64,000 bases of DNA from Penicillus capitatus. Taxonomy: Eukaryota; Chlorophyta. Position 1 is the stretch's first letter; each line of letters opens with the position of its first letter. Shown here one piece after another: positions 42,686 through 54,928 of this stretch. Both the position numbers and the translations under genes were made by a program. The stretch spans positions 175,797-239,796 of the forward strand of contig OZ287716.1 of NCBI GenBank assembly GCA_965649825.1, read 5' to 3'. Below the pieces are notes generated by a model. That model searched no databases. It saw nothing but the letters and a program-made list of their open reading frames with translations, and was not told where the DNA came from.

Positions 42686-44450
42686 TCACCCAGGCATCGC
42701 GTCTAAAGCTGCGCCCTGTGCCTTCTTCCATCTCATACTAGGGACAGACAGTAGCGACGCTTCTTCAGGAGGGAGGTGTTTGGAAGCGGAGGATATGACT
42801 TTGATGGGACCTTCTGGATGACGCAAGATAGGTGCTCTGCCGGAGCTCTTCCTCTGCAGCATGCTCTGAGAAGGTTGGTAGTGTCCCGCACCTCTTGGTG
42901 ACAGGGGCTGGTGCTCAGAAGGCGGAGGTGGAAGCGGATATTCCCATTCTGTATTTTCGGCATATCGAGGACGATAGCTCCCACGAAAGGGCCGATGTCC
43001 ATCCGATCTGTACTCTAGTGAAGCAAAGACGCTTTCAGGCACGATCTCCATTCCATTGCTGGTCGGCGAGTATCGCACAGCAGGAACAGCCGGTTCTGCT
43101 CGAGGACTCATTGCAGTACCCATACGGCGACTCCTTGGAGTGCCCATGAATTCTAACCCATCAGTTGGCACTACAGACAAAGAGACAGCACACTAAGTCA
43201 TACAGCAGATGACCTGAAGGGCAGCTTTACAGTGGTGATCATATGTACGATGAGATTGAGGGAAAGATGTTGAGGCGTAAAGCTGCTGTGCTGCAGGCGG
43301 TCGCTGTCGTTCGGACGATGAGAAGATCGGCGGACCATCTCGTCGTTTATCGCGCATCAGCAAGACGTGAATGAACAGGGTGTAGGGTGGATCTCTGACG
43401 GTATCGAAGATCACATCCGATGACGTACTCTGTCACATCATCGCCTCACTCTCCTGATCATCGCGTCATCCAATCACTCTACCTTTATCTTGAAACCTTC
43501 TGCCATTTTTATTGCAAGAGCGTAGTTCACGCGATCCAACAGCTCTTGAATTCGATCCTGTATAACCCAACCGTCGCATGTAAGGAAGACAGGAGGAGAA
43601 CAGATAGCCATGCCTCTGTAAAGTGACATTGATTGCTGGCAATGGAATGAAAGATCACATCGCATTCCTTTTCTACTGAAGGCAGGTCTTCGCGCACAAT
43701 GACGCTGGACGTCGAATCGGCGTCGTCATCTGCCTTCTCTCTACGTTCTCTGTCCTCCATCTCCTTCACGGCACAGCGTTTGCAACAGAACAGGCAGAGG
43801 TATGGAGTACTTGAAGACGACTTTGGATTTGGGACACCAGTTCTGGAAGTCGATAGAACGTCGCTTCTCTTTTGAGAGCCTTGAGTTTCGAAATTTCACA
43901 CGGCAATTCGACGGTCTCGACATCTCGATGGGCATATCCTCGTAAATACTCTAGCACGTATCCAAACAGCTGCCACATGAAATGCCTGTATCCCTCTGCG
44001 ACAACGACACTTGAGCGATGCCTACCTCTCCATGACGGTCGACAAAGAGATGGCCTTCAGATGTCTTGATCGATTCCAGATGGCCATCCAACATGAGTGA
44101 AAAGTACGAGGACTCCACACTCCTGAGCGTATGCTGTGTCGTTCTGTACATTGCCCCACCAACATTCAAAACGACGGTGACATCGGTTATTGCATGGTCG
44201 AGCCCGTTGGATGAAGGAGGACGCGTCTGTGATCGAGACGTGCCACTGCTATACCTCCCAGACGTATTTGCGGTGATCCGTCCTCTCGAACTCCCTCTAC
44301 ACGCCGCCGTCTGCGTTGAGTGTAACGACTGGGTCTCGCTTACCCTGAGCTCGTAGTGTCATTTGTCCCGCGTTCCGGTGTTGCGTGACGTGGTGACTTC
44401 AAAGACTTGACTTGCGCTCTCAGCTGCTCAATGAGCTCGGCGTCCGCCAT
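42686..44450 (-). CDS. KCTD-type BTB/T1-domain protein
   Basis: The start MADAELIEQLRAQVKSLKSP is followed by an intron and then the tetramerisation-type BTB domain: VTVVLNVGGAMYRTTQHTLR, FSLMLDGHLESI, HLFVDRHGE. A 58-nt intron leads to LFGYVLEYLRGYAHRDVETV then KREATFYRLPELVSQIQSRL. Such proteins are usually Cullin-3 adaptors or oligomeric scaffolds. Introns of 46, 44 and 53 nt then join a linker, DRIQELLDRVNYALAIKMAE, and DVIFDTVRDPPYTLFIHVLL. A long low-complexity tail follows (PLPPPPSEHQPLSPRG and onward, ending AQGAALDAMPG). The last intron near 43,170 is uncertain. The C-terminal extension is not a known KCTD module. Confidence 0.75.
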
Positions 44451-44631
44451 TGCACTGCTCAAAATCGAGGACTGTCGTCGAAAGGAATGAAAAGAGACGC
44501 GACGAAAAATACAACAGGGTCAAGCGGGAAGAGCCGATGGATGGATGGAGACGGGTCGGTGGCAGTCAGGCCAAAACCGTTTTGTCGACCCACTCTGTTT
44601 TTGTTCCCCGTGTTGTCGTACAACGACAGCG
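44451..44631. promoter_or_regulatory. Bidirectional promoter region
   Basis: A 181-bp gap between divergent KCTD and importin-alpha starts must hold both promoters. No TATA box is seen. Confidence 0.4.
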
Positions 44632-46203
44632 ATGGCTGAAGACGAGGACAAGAACCGCCCTGTACACCGGCCATCTCTCAAAGACAAGACGCGCAGTGCA
44701 CAGAATCGGAGTATCGAAGAGAGACGACGCATCTCTGAGTCGCTCTGTCGACGACACCGAGGTGCCGCATTGAACGCGCGACGAAAACAGAAACTCCTGG
44801 AGTTGCAGAAGGACGCCGAAGATGGCGCTCCGATAATTTTCAACGACGACGAAATGCGACTGGCGGTAGAGCAAGCGATAAAAGCCTTACAGGATTCCGT
44901 GGAGAAGGCGGAGCGACTCCGTCATGTGCGTTATCTACGTTATCTTCTAACCAACAGTGAGGATCCACCCTATGCCTATCTCACACAATTAGGAGCCCTC
45001 TCACTCTTTCTTGATGAATTGCGATCAGAAGATGGGGAAACTCGGTGCGAATCGCTATGGGCATTGGCCATGATGGCGGATGGCGATCTCACCAGTGTAC
45101 AGTTTCTCCTGCCAAAGGCCACTGTATTTGTTCCGTTTTTGGATGGCTCCTTGGGATTCGATGTGGCAGAATTGGCCGCATGGCTGTTTCGCAGTTTGGC
45201 ATCAGGAATGACCGATGATCATATTATGGCATCGCTCGATGTTGCTGGATCTCTGGCCCAGCTGATGTTTGCCTGTACCGATCTGGAAGCTTCAGTCGAT
45301 CCTCATGTCGTGGATGCATCGATGACAGCAGCATGGGCACTCTGCAGTCTGGTTGTGCATTCTGTGGCCTCTCGACAACGCCTCTTGGCCTTTCCTCAGT
45401 TCTCGACACGTGTCTCTGGACTGCTGGCTTCGAAGAATGGACGTGTCGTTATGGAAGCGGCTTGGCTGATTACCTACCTTGTCGCATCGGATGACGCACA
45501 TCTGGCAGCTCTCATTCAAGCCAATGTGGTACCGCAGTTCGTCCAAGTGTTAAAACTCTTCCTCGCAGAACGGGATCCAGATCTCAGTGTCGTCTACGGC
45601 GTTCTGACACCCGTGTTGCGGGGACTGGGAAACATCGCCGCCGGGATTTCGGCAGATCAAGTGCTGGAACTCATCCAACATGACGCTGGAGTGATCTTAA
45701 CTTGCCTCTCGGAATGTCTGTCCTGTGATCACAGAGGCATTCAGAAAGAAGCATGCAAGACGCTATCCAACATCTGTGCTGCCTGCGATGTCTGCAGCAT
45801 CGATATCTTCGTCAACAGCGCTGTGCTGAACAAGATCCTCTATCTGGTGGGCCAATCTGCGTTTGACATCAAAAGAGAAGCTGCCTTCGTTCTGGCCAAC
45901 ATCTGCTTCAACAGCGAGACGCCAAACATCGAATTTCTGAAGTTTTTGGTGAATGGGGAACATCCGTTGATCCCTGGCATTGTCTCTTTGATGCGTGGCA
46001 TCGATGTGGACACCATCAAACTTGGACTCGATTTTACAAACCTCATTCTCGAGAACATTGAAGACGGAGCTCACAGAATCGAAGAGGCCGATGGTATCGA
46101 TGCTCTGGACAACTTACAGTTTGGAGAGATCCCAGCTGATCTGCAGGATCTTGCAGCCTACCTAGTGGATACGTACTACGGCGAAGACTATGGATTTGAC
46201 TAA
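44632..46203 (+). CDS. Importin-alpha-9-like nuclear import adaptor
   Basis: Single exon, 523 codons from MAEDEDKNRPVHRP. The open frame extends upstream to 44,545, but ATG 44,632 gives the better N-terminus. A basic IBB-like segment (RRRISESLCRRHRGAALNAR) precedes armadillo repeats. The repeats keep importin-alpha landmarks in altered form, for example HRGIQKEACKTLSNICAACD, SAFDIKREAAFVLANICFNS and ALCSLVVHSVASRQR. The end EEADGIDALDNLQFGEI plus YLVDTYYGEDYGFD matches the plant IMPA-9 type tail. Several NLS-binding W-x-x-x-N positions are replaced (for example WALAMMADG, WLFRSLASG), so cargo binding may differ from canonical importin-alpha. Confidence 0.8.
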   Translation: MAEDEDKNRPVHRPSLKDKTRSAQNRSIEERRRISESLCRRHRGAALNARRKQKLLELQKDAEDGAPIIFNDDEMRLAVEQAIKALQDSVEKAERLRHVRYLRYLLTNSEDPPYAYLTQLGALSLFLDELRSEDGETRCESLWALAMMADGDLTSVQFLLPKATVFVPFLDGSLGFDVAELAAWLFRSLASGMTDDHIMASLDVAGSLAQLMFACTDLEASVDPHVVDASMTAAWALCSLVVHSVASRQRLLAFPQFSTRVSGLLASKNGRVVMEAAWLITYLVASDDAHLAALIQANVVPQFVQVLKLFLAERDPDLSVVYGVLTPVLRGLGNIAAGISADQVLELIQHDAGVILTCLSECLSCDHRGIQKEACKTLSNICAACDVCSIDIFVNSAVLNKILYLVGQSAFDIKREAAFVLANICFNSETPNIEFLKFLVNGEHPLIPGIVSLMRGIDVDTIKLGLDFTNLILENIEDGAHRIEEADGIDALDNLQFGEIPADLQDLAAYLVDTYYGEDYGFD

Positions 46204-46268
46204 TCCACAAACACCCGCCCATCCATCCATACGTGTGTGCGTCCCGTCCGTCATACAATCGTGTTCCA

Positions 46269-47210
46269 TTAGGCACTGTCATTCAGTGCACAACAGGTGA
46301 TCCCTTTCAAGTGTCCTTTGTACGTTCGTATCGCTTTCTTTCGCATGAGATCCCACAGCTGCGCCGTTGTGTCTGTCGATGCGGTCACCAGAAATGCGGC
46401 ATCGACGGAGAACACACAGTCCCATACCCAACGTGCGTGTCCTCTCAATGTCCACAGCAAATCAAATCTGTCTCCTCGCAAATCCCACAGCTTCACTGTC
46501 TTGTCGCTTGATGTCGTGGCCAGTGTGTGGCCATTTGGACTGATCAATGCCTTGAGAATGAATTCACCTGGATGGGCATTGAGTTTGTGTCGGGGTTCGA
46601 ATCTCTGAGTAAAGGAACTGCTGCGGATCATTTTCCAGACGTAGCAGACGCCATTGTCGTTGGCAGCCACGAGCAGCGATCCATCCATGGCCACCGAGAG
46701 CGACCGAATCGGCGCGCCCACTTCCGGAACCAGCTCACACGTGACGCGTTCCTTAGCAATGTCCCATACTTGTACCATTCCGGACTGATCTCCCGAGATC
46801 AATTCGCCTTGATTGGGATGCAGGACGACGGTATTGACTGGAGCTTGGCAGGTCATCTGTCTCTGGCACCCAGGTGATCGCAGATCCCAGATCTTAATCG
46901 TCGAATCCTCGGATCCGGAATACATCCACTTGTTCTCTTTTTGAAATCCGATGGCAGTGACATTGTTTGCATGGTTCTCATATTGCATGATAGGTGGGGC
47001 TGGAGCTGCTTGGACATCGTACATGCGAATGGCAGGCGTCCGGATTCCGGGACGTCCGGCGGCGGCAAGGAGTTTCTTGTCCGACGTGATTTCGAGTTTG
47101 TTGACTTGGGAATCGGAATGCTGCAGAGCTTTGTAGCAATTCCCGCCAGTGGCGTCCCAGAAATTGATGGAGCTGTCATATCCACCCGTGGCTAAAATGA
47201 CGGCAGACAT
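46269..47210 (-). CDS. LST8: TOR complex WD40 subunit LST8
   Basis: Single exon, 313 aa from MSAVILATGGYDSSINFWDA, the standard length of LST8/GbetaL, an essential subunit of TOR complexes. WD repeats read in order: HSDSQVNKLEITSDKKLLAA, IRMYDVQ, MYSGSEDSTIKIWDLRSPGC, LHPNQGELISGDQSGMVQVW, SLLVAANDNGVCYVWKMI, LATTSSDKTVKLWDLRGD, ARWVWDCVFSVDAAFLVTAS, and the end HLKGITCCALNDSA. The LHPNQGELISGDQSG and WVWDCVFS segments are diagnostic of LST8 over other WD40 proteins. A small insertion (GRPGIRTPA) follows repeat 1. It is convergent with importin-alpha (65 bp) and divergent from UGGT (140 bp). Confidence 0.9.
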   Translation of the reverse strand: MSAVILATGGYDSSINFWDATGGNCYKALQHSDSQVNKLEITSDKKLLAAAGRPGIRTPAIRMYDVQAAPAPPIMQYENHANNVTAIGFQKENKWMYSGSEDSTIKIWDLRSPGCQRQMTCQAPVNTVVLHPNQGELISGDQSGMVQVWDIAKERVTCELVPEVGAPIRSLSVAMDGSLLVAANDNGVCYVWKMIRSSSFTQRFEPRHKLNAHPGEFILKALISPNGHTLATTSSDKTVKLWDLRGDRFDLLWTLRGHARWVWDCVFSVDAAFLVTASTDTTAQLWDLMRKKAIRTYKGHLKGITCCALNDSA

Positions 47211-47350
47211 ACGGTTCAATTGTTGGCGAGGTTCATGCAGCAGAGGGCGCCAACGTAAACGCAGTAACGACGAAAATCGATCATCGCGTCTGTCATTCTA
47301 GGATCGTCTCGAGCCATTACTGGAGCGGTTGGTACGTTTGTACCGAGAAC
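47211..47350. promoter_or_regulatory. Bidirectional promoter region LST8/UGGT
   Basis: A 140-bp gap between divergent starts. No TATA-like element is evident. Confidence 0.4.
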
Positions 47351-50300
47351 ATGTTTCGGCGCACCTTCCTCTACTGGCTGTTCTGGTTCGCATGGTTATG
47401 GACAGGAGTCGTCACGACGCGTGTAGAGGTCACACTCAATGCCGGATGGGCGCCCACTTCGCTCGTTGCTGAGGCAGCCGAATTTCTCTGGAGGGAAGAT
47501 CCCTCTGCCTTTTGGAAATTCGTCGAGAGATGGCATGTCAAAGACCAACCTCGGCAAAACTGCAGCACTGTACTGCATCGCGCTACAGAAGACCTCATAT
47601 CTGTAGAGCTTCAGAAATTTTTGTCTATTGCGTTGTCCCTGCGTCTCATGTCGCCCAAAGTCGATTTAAAGAGGCAGTTATTCAAGACGCATCCTCAAAC
47701 CTGCTGTTGGATCGAACACCATCCCGGTCTGAAAGCCCAGGATCTCAAAGATGATCCAGAGGATGTCTCCTTACTAATCAAGTTCCCCTCCGGTGAAGTG
47801 GAGGATGTTGTTTTTGATTTTGATTTTGATTTTGAGTATGGTGGGTTACCGAGCAACCTGTCACATCACGGCAAGGACAAACCACCTGCGGTGTTTCTCT
47901 ACGGTCCCATAGGATCCTCCTGTTTCGCGGAGATCCATAGCGTCTTGAAGGGAGCAGCAGAGAAGGGCAGAATTCGTTATATCTTTCGTCCAGCATTGGA
48001 CAGCGATCATTGCCGTGGAGCTGAAATGCACGACTGTGCAGATTATGGACAGCAAGAGAGGCTAAAGCTGGGAGGATTCGGGGTCGAATTGGCACTGAAA
48101 AGCACTGAGTACAGCGCCATCAACGAAGCATCGAATGCCACATCCAATGCACACGCCTCCACTCCCGAGGCCGAAGCTGTTCCTTTCGAAGATCTGGGCC
48201 TTCAAGCCACACAGTCCATTCTGAAATCCGCAGATCCCCTAGCGACATTTACAGAAATGGTTCAGGACTTTCCGTCGCACACAGCAACGCTGTCGAAGAT
48301 CGATGTCGATGAGGATATCGCCGTCGCTGTCGCCGAGGTGGCACGGATTGTATCACCGGAACAGGATTTCGCTCTGCTGAATGGGATTCCGATCGATCTG
48401 GAAGATCTAGATCTCATCGATCTCCTCGACATCCTGCACAGGGATCTCGTCACCCGAGAAAAACTCAAGAAAGTGTCGTTCTCTGATCGAGAGGTTCTTC
48501 AGCTTCTGAAGCTCAGAGCCCAAGACGCCACGAGAAATCTGGAGGACGTGCGTTTCGATATCCTGCCCAAAGAACAAGTGATCTATTTAAACGATATCGA
48601 AAAAGATGCAGACTATCGAAGATACCCTTCGACGTTGGAAATCCTGTTCAGTCCATTCATCAGAAACAGTCTCGTGCCCGTCCGGCGAAACCTCTTCAAC
48701 GCCGTTTTCTTTGTTGATATGACGTCGAAGGCTGGACGCAATCTGGCAGAATTCTTGTCGTCGCTGTACCAACAGAAGGCATCTATCCGCTTGGGTATTG
48801 TGCCCATGGTACCCGATCTCTGTCAAGCACAATTGGGAGACATCCCATCGGACACACTTGTCCACTACTTCCTCAGCCTGTATTTCACATTGGGTCCAAC
48901 GGCGGCGCTTCATCTGTGGTCTGTTGCGAAGCCGTCTGCTTCGGCGTGGAAGCAGGCCTACGTTAATGTGTTTGAGAGCTTTGCCAAGAAAGAGAGCGTA
49001 CATGACAAGGACCCGTTGGAATCCCTTAACGGCGTTTCTTCTAAGATTCAGGAGTACATGGAGAATCTGCGTATTGCGTTCAGGAAGCTGGGAGTGTGTG
49101 ATCTTGATGGCCAGGCATGGATGTGGCTCAATGGACGGATGATTGAACTGGACGCAGAAGTGCTGGATCGCACGATTCTTTATCACATCCAGCGCGAAAC
49201 GCGGTTTCTCCAACAGCTTGTCTACATAGGCGAGATTTCGGACTCTGACAAAGATCTGGCATCTGCCATTCTGGACAGCCAGTTTACGGCTGCCAAGTAC
49301 AGCGCATTTGTTCTGGCCACGGCGCCCAGAATTGCAGAACTGGCTCTGGATGATCGGCATTTTGCACCGAGCATCTCCTTTGTGGCCGATCCAGATGAAA
49401 ACCGTCCGACCAAAACCGTGACGCATTGGATCGTCGGCCAATTCGCTTCGAGAATCGGATTGAGTGTGGTTCGTTCCGCCCTGGAGTTTATTCTGTCTCC
49501 AGAAGGCGAAAGGGCACAAATCGCATTTCTGCCCACCTTCGAATCCTGTTCCCTCTTTCAGCTCCTCTGGAACCAATTATCCCCAAAGAGCTCGAACCGC
49601 CAGGCAGAGAACTTTCACTTTTGGATCCACCTGTTATCAAATGACGATGCTGTGAACGCCTTACTGAAGCTGGACACATCACACACCTCCTTGATCAAAT
49701 CTCAGATCGTCCATCTCTGTCAGACAATCCAGTGTCCATTTGATCGTGTGGATGATCTCTTGGACTCCGCCAAGTGCCGTTTGGATCCATCTGCTGCCAC
49801 GAGCTTTCCCGGTTTGCACCTGGAGACCGATCGTGCACTGGCTGTGGTGTCCAATGGGCGTGTTGTCTTTCCTGGTGCGCACTGTGAGGTCACACATGGA
49901 GAAGAAAGGAAGGAAAGAGTGACGAAGTCTCTTTGTGGGCTCTTTACGACAGAAGACTTTGCGATTCTGCAAACCATCTCGGAAGACTATCAGTTGGCAG
50001 AGACATTGAATTCCGTCCTGTCTGGCTTCTCACGCAATGTCTCGTCACAGGATCGTTCTCGGCAAACTGCCATTGTTGCATCGATCCTGAGAAAACACAG
50101 TGTGCCTTCCACATCAGGTACGATCTCTTTACCCAACTCGCTCCATAGGAACATTCATATGTAGATACGTTGACATTGCAGAAGGTTTTTGGAAGGCTCA
50201 GCAAAAGAACCATGTTTACAAATGAGGGCGATTCTGACACAGCTGCTTTTGAGATAGAGATGTTATTGAATCCCGTTTCTGTGAGAGCTCAACGATTCGT

Positions 50301-52078
50301 GCCCGTTCTGCATTTTCTCAGAACGGTGTTTCAGATCAAAATGTCAGTCTTCCTGCACACCCGTCTCCAGTTACTGGAAATGCCATTGCAGCAGTACTAC
50401 CGAATGGCCTTTTCTAACATCCACAGCAGTGATGTGACATCCACACCAGTTGCTCTGTTTGAAAACCTTCCAGGCAACAAAATTCTGACACTCAATCCCG
50501 AGACACCATCCGCTTGGCTCGTCGAGCCAACGAAAGCAGATATGGACTTGGACAATCTGCGATTGATGGATGTCAAAGGAGATGGACTGTTTGTGGAGTA
50601 TGGACTGGAGAGTATCCTTTTGACAGGATCATGTGTGGATACCACAGCCAGATCGCGTAGAGATGTCTATCCACGAGGCCTGCAACTCAAACTCGGTACG
50701 AGACATGCTCCTAAGAACACTCTTTGCAGCCAGGTGCCTCACAGGGAGAGAGAGAAGCACAGATTTTGTGGATACCCTCGTGATGTCCAATCTCGGCTAC
50801 TTTCAGCTGAAGGCCAATCCTGGAATGTGGCATCTGAGTTTGGCAGAAGGTCGGTCTCAGGAACTCTACTTTATGGATCCACAGATGAAGGACGATGTGA
50901 CATTGCACCTCGAATCTAATGATTCCAGCCCCACTTCTCTTATGTTTGTTCTGGACAGCCTCTCTGGGAGAGACCTACGACTGAACGTGATGAAGAGACC
51001 TGGGCACGAAGCGGATGACGTCCTCGATATGCCGTCTGAAGACATCTCAGCCCCCGGCGCGTCTCCTTTTCTGGACAAAGTTCTCCAATGGGCAGGCATC
51101 GAAAAGGCACAGCAGGTGCACAACAGAGAGGGGCACGTGGCCAAGGCAGCCTCCAATTGGCAGGGGTGCGAATTCCCTGACGATCCAGTGAATGTCTTTA
51201 CGATTGCATCTGGCCACATGTACGAGCGTTTGCAGAAGATCATGATCCTAAGCGTGCTGCGCCACACAAGATCCTGTATCAAGTTCTGGTTCATTAAGAA
51301 CTACATGTCTCCCCAAATCAAAGAGTTTCTGCCGCACTTTGCCAAGAAGTACCAGTTTGAGTACGGTCTGATTACATACAAGTGGCCACTATGGTTGCAG
51401 CACCAAACGGAGAAGCAGAGAAAAATCTGGGCCTACAAGATCCTCTTTCTGGACGTGCTCTTTCCGTCGAACGTACGCAAAGTGCTCTTTCTGGACTCCG
51501 ATCAGATTATTCGAACAAATATCCGACTTCTTTACGATATGGACATCCAAGGGGCTCCCCTGGCATACACGCCTTTCTGTGACAACAACAAAGAGATGGA
51601 CGGCTTTCGTTTTTGGAAACAAGGATTCTGGGAAACGCATTTGCAAGGGAAGCCGTATCACATTAGCGCCCTCTATGTCGTGGATCTCGTGAAGTTTCGA
51701 CAGATGGCGGCGGGAGATCATCTGCGTATTGTGTACGAGCAGCTCTCGAAGGATCCAAACAGTCTTGCGAATCTGGACCAAGATCTGCCGAACTACACGC
51801 AGCATCAGGTTCCGATCTTCTCGTTGCCTCAGGAATGGCTCTGGTGTGAGTCCTGGTGCGGCAATGAAACGAAACACGCTGCCAAGACGATCGATCTCTG
51901 CAACAATCCGTTAACAAAGGAACCAAAACTGCAAGCTGCTCGGAGAATCGTATCGGAATGGACAGAGCTCGATGACGAAGCGCATCAGCTAACGCTAAAA
52001 GTCGAGAAACAGGATTTAGCAACGCCTAAGGAGGCAGGGCAGACATTGACCCTAGGACATGATCGAACAGAACTGTAG
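47351..52078 (+). CDS. UGGT1: UDP-glucose:glycoprotein glucosyltransferase (ER folding sensor)
   Basis: UGGT re-glucosylates misfolded N-glycoproteins in the ER lumen so calnexin/calreticulin re-bind them. Exons are 47,351-50,117, 50,165-50,695 and 50,730-52,078; the introns are 47 and 34 nt, both phase 1. The signal peptide is [20 protein letters not shown]. The thioredoxin-like folding-sensor region follows ([20 protein letters not shown]), then beta-sandwich segments with [20 protein letters not shown]. The GT24 catalytic domain has [60 protein letters not shown] (DxD), [20 protein letters not shown], and [20 protein letters not shown] then SWC. It ends HDRTEL, only loosely like an HDEL signal. 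Confidence 0.93.
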
Positions 52079-52179
52079 TTGCAGCAGTGGTCGTCGGACG
52101 GCGTGGATGTTATTCGATGCGTCCTTTCGCAGACGTCACATCATCCTTCTGATTATTCAAGTGCGCGATCCCGCGAAAC

Positions 52180-54711
52180 ATGTCGAAGCGTGGAATCTAT
52201 TGGTTGATGCATAGGAATCTGTCTATTTTCTTTTTGAAACGATCCGCATCGTTGGGCAACGCTTCCTGGACGCTACTGAAGGAAAAGGAACCATGGTTCT
52301 CGTTTGGCTGTCGGAGATTTTCACATCTTTCTCACTCTCCTGTGAAAACGATCCCTGCGACACGGACAGCGCCAGCAGCCGTGAACAGAAGATCCTGGCT
52401 GCAGAAGGGTGACCGAAGCTTTGCAAAATTTGCAGCTGGTGGCTGGTATGGTGGCCTCAAGTCGACCGCACGTCGATTTCGTTCTCAGGCTCTTGAGAGT
52501 TACTGTCTTTGGCATGGTCCTCTGCTCAAAGTGTGTCATCCGCTGTTCATTTCTGAGATCGTGATGGTGGCCATGGACAGAGTCTTCGTGGGGCATTTTG
52601 GCCAGCAGAGCGGTGGCTACTGGTCACAGGTGTCCTCAGGAATTCACGCAGTTGGGTGCCGAGCTTTGCGATGGGTAACATGCGTCCCGAGAAATGGCTC
52701 TGCGTCGCCATGGTCACATCGCTGAACACGGTCGGGGCACAGATTCCCAGAATGTCTTTTCTCCTGCTAGCACAAGTGCTGACGCGAGCCGGGTAGTCAT
52801 CTGCCTGTTTAGAGACTTGATGTGACGTCTGTTGATGATGCAGGAGTGCAGACCTGCTTAGCAGAGATGCCTGTTTACCATATGGATCTCGTCTGCGTCC
52901 TTTATCTGCTTTGCGTGTGCCAGCATCTCCTGTCGCTGCGGCGGCTCAATGGGTTTGGAATGAAATCTGTATGTATGTGCGTTTGTGCAGCTTGATTTTT
53001 TACTTGCTTCCATTGTTTTTGACCTATCCGCTCACTTCCTTAAGTACAGTCGTCTGGAAGAGCTGGCTGATAAGATTGCGACACACATTGGAGAACTGTG
53101 GTCCAGCTTTTATCAAATGGGGTCAATGGGCCTCAACAAGACGCGATCTTTTTCCTCCAGACGTCTCTCTTGAGCTCAGAAAACTGCAAACGGAATCCCC
53201 GGCACATCCGTAACACATGTTTCTCTATTTTCCTGATCTCGAGATTCCAATGTCTTCAGGGGGAGCATCAGCAAGGACGTCATCGAATCGGCATTTGGAT
53301 TTCCTGTGGACGTGATGTTCGACGACTTTGAAGATGAGCCATTGGCAAGCGGCAGCATTGGACAGATCCACAGAGCCAAGTTGAGTCCTGTCGGTGCCAC
53401 CGTCACTGGCGTCGAGGAACACACTCAAGTGGCCATCAAGGCATGACCCAGGACGCTTCAATCCGCAACGGACTCTTGAGTGCTGTTTCTGTTGACAGGT
53501 GCGGCATCCAAACGTCGACATGGCCTTTCAGAGAGATATGAACCTCATGTTATGGATCGCCCAATGCATTGACCGTTGCTCGATTTTGAAAGGATTCAAT
53601 CTTCACGAAATGATATGCCAGTTTGCGGCTCCCATGACGGAACAGGTCTTTCCTGATAGCAGACACTGCAGACCATGACACGCATTGTCCCGTCTTAGGT
53701 GGACCTCTGTGTTGAAGCGGCGAATCTTCAGTGCTTCCGTCATAACTTTCGCAAAAATGCGCATGTTATCTTTCCTGAACCGCTCTTCCCTCTTGTCACC
53801 CCGGACATCTTGGTCGAGACTTTTCACACAGGTCTCGATCTCTGTGCGCCTTGTGTGGTCGTCGTTATTTGTATGGTCTAGGCGAAAGTGTGCAGGACAT
53901 TACCGATCAGCGAACGGCGCAGGAGTCATTGCTCGCGCAACTGGGATCGGCCACGTTCTTCGACATGGTCGTCCGGCACAATCTCCTGCATGCCGATCTG
54001 CATCCCGGCAACATCTTGGTGGAATATGCTCCGCCGAAAACGAAACTGCATTATCTACTGGAACGCATCTCGAGAAGCATAGATACCGTCTTCCCTTCGA
54101 AAACATGGAATCCCATTCCGCGTTTCATCGGCAAACTCAATGACGGGAAGGAACTGCATCCGAATATCATTCTCCTCGATGCAGGTGTGACAGAGTGAGA
54201 GACATTTTCGCTTTTGTGATCGTCTTTTGAAGGAATGGCGACTCAGCTGACAGACAAAGAACGACATCATATGCTGGGTCTCTTTCGTTCCGTCGCTGAA
54301 ATGGATGGAAAAGCCGCAGCGGAGCATACCTTGAGCTTTGCGGGTGCCAAGCAGACATGTCCGCATCCAGATGACTTCCGACGGGCTATGCTAAATCACT
54401 TTGATACTGTCCGACAGCCGGATTGGTCTGAGAGCGAATTCGAATCAAACGTGGATGCCTTTGGTCATGTGATCGATATCATCCGGGAGCATAAAGTGGT
54501 TCTCCCCGGTCAAATCGTCTCGTGCCTCTTTACCGTATTCCTTCTCGAGGGCTGGGCGACGAAACTGGACCCCGAGCACAGTTTGATGTTACAGATTCGA
54601 TCGCTCCTGAAGAAATTGGACTGGAGTCTGGAGGAGCAGATTAAAGAAGGAGCCAATAAAGTATTGATTAGCGGATTGTCCAATCTCAGTTTGCAAGTTG
54701 CTGCAGACTGA
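52180..54711 (+). CDS. ABC1/UbiB-family atypical kinase, ADCK2-like
   Basis: ABC1 kinases support coenzyme Q and lipid homeostasis in mitochondria (and plastids in plants). The N-terminus ([20 protein letters not shown]) is presequence-like. The family core is in short exons: a membrane-like [18 protein letters not shown], the KxGQ motif in [20 protein letters not shown], a Gly/Ser-rich loop [16 protein letters not shown], then [29 protein letters not shown] is the catalytic loop and [20 protein letters not shown] holds the metal-binding Asp. The end [20 protein letters not shown] matches ADCK2. One intron (53,441-53,498) appears to start with GC. Exons between 52,560 and 52,910 are unresolved. 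Confidence 0.8.
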
Positions 54712-54928
54712 ACCTCTTTTAAAAGAACTGCCGCCACAGACCAAGACAGTCATCGACAGATCGATTCCCGTTTCCTCTGCAAATTCGATCGACGATTTTA
54801 ACGCACCCCCACGGTCGAACGTCTTTTCAGTCATAGAGACAGGTATTCTAAGAAGGATCGAGGCATATAACAAAGGTCCGGAAACAAAAAGTATTCATGG
54901 AATGAAGCATCTTCATAAGGCCAATGTG

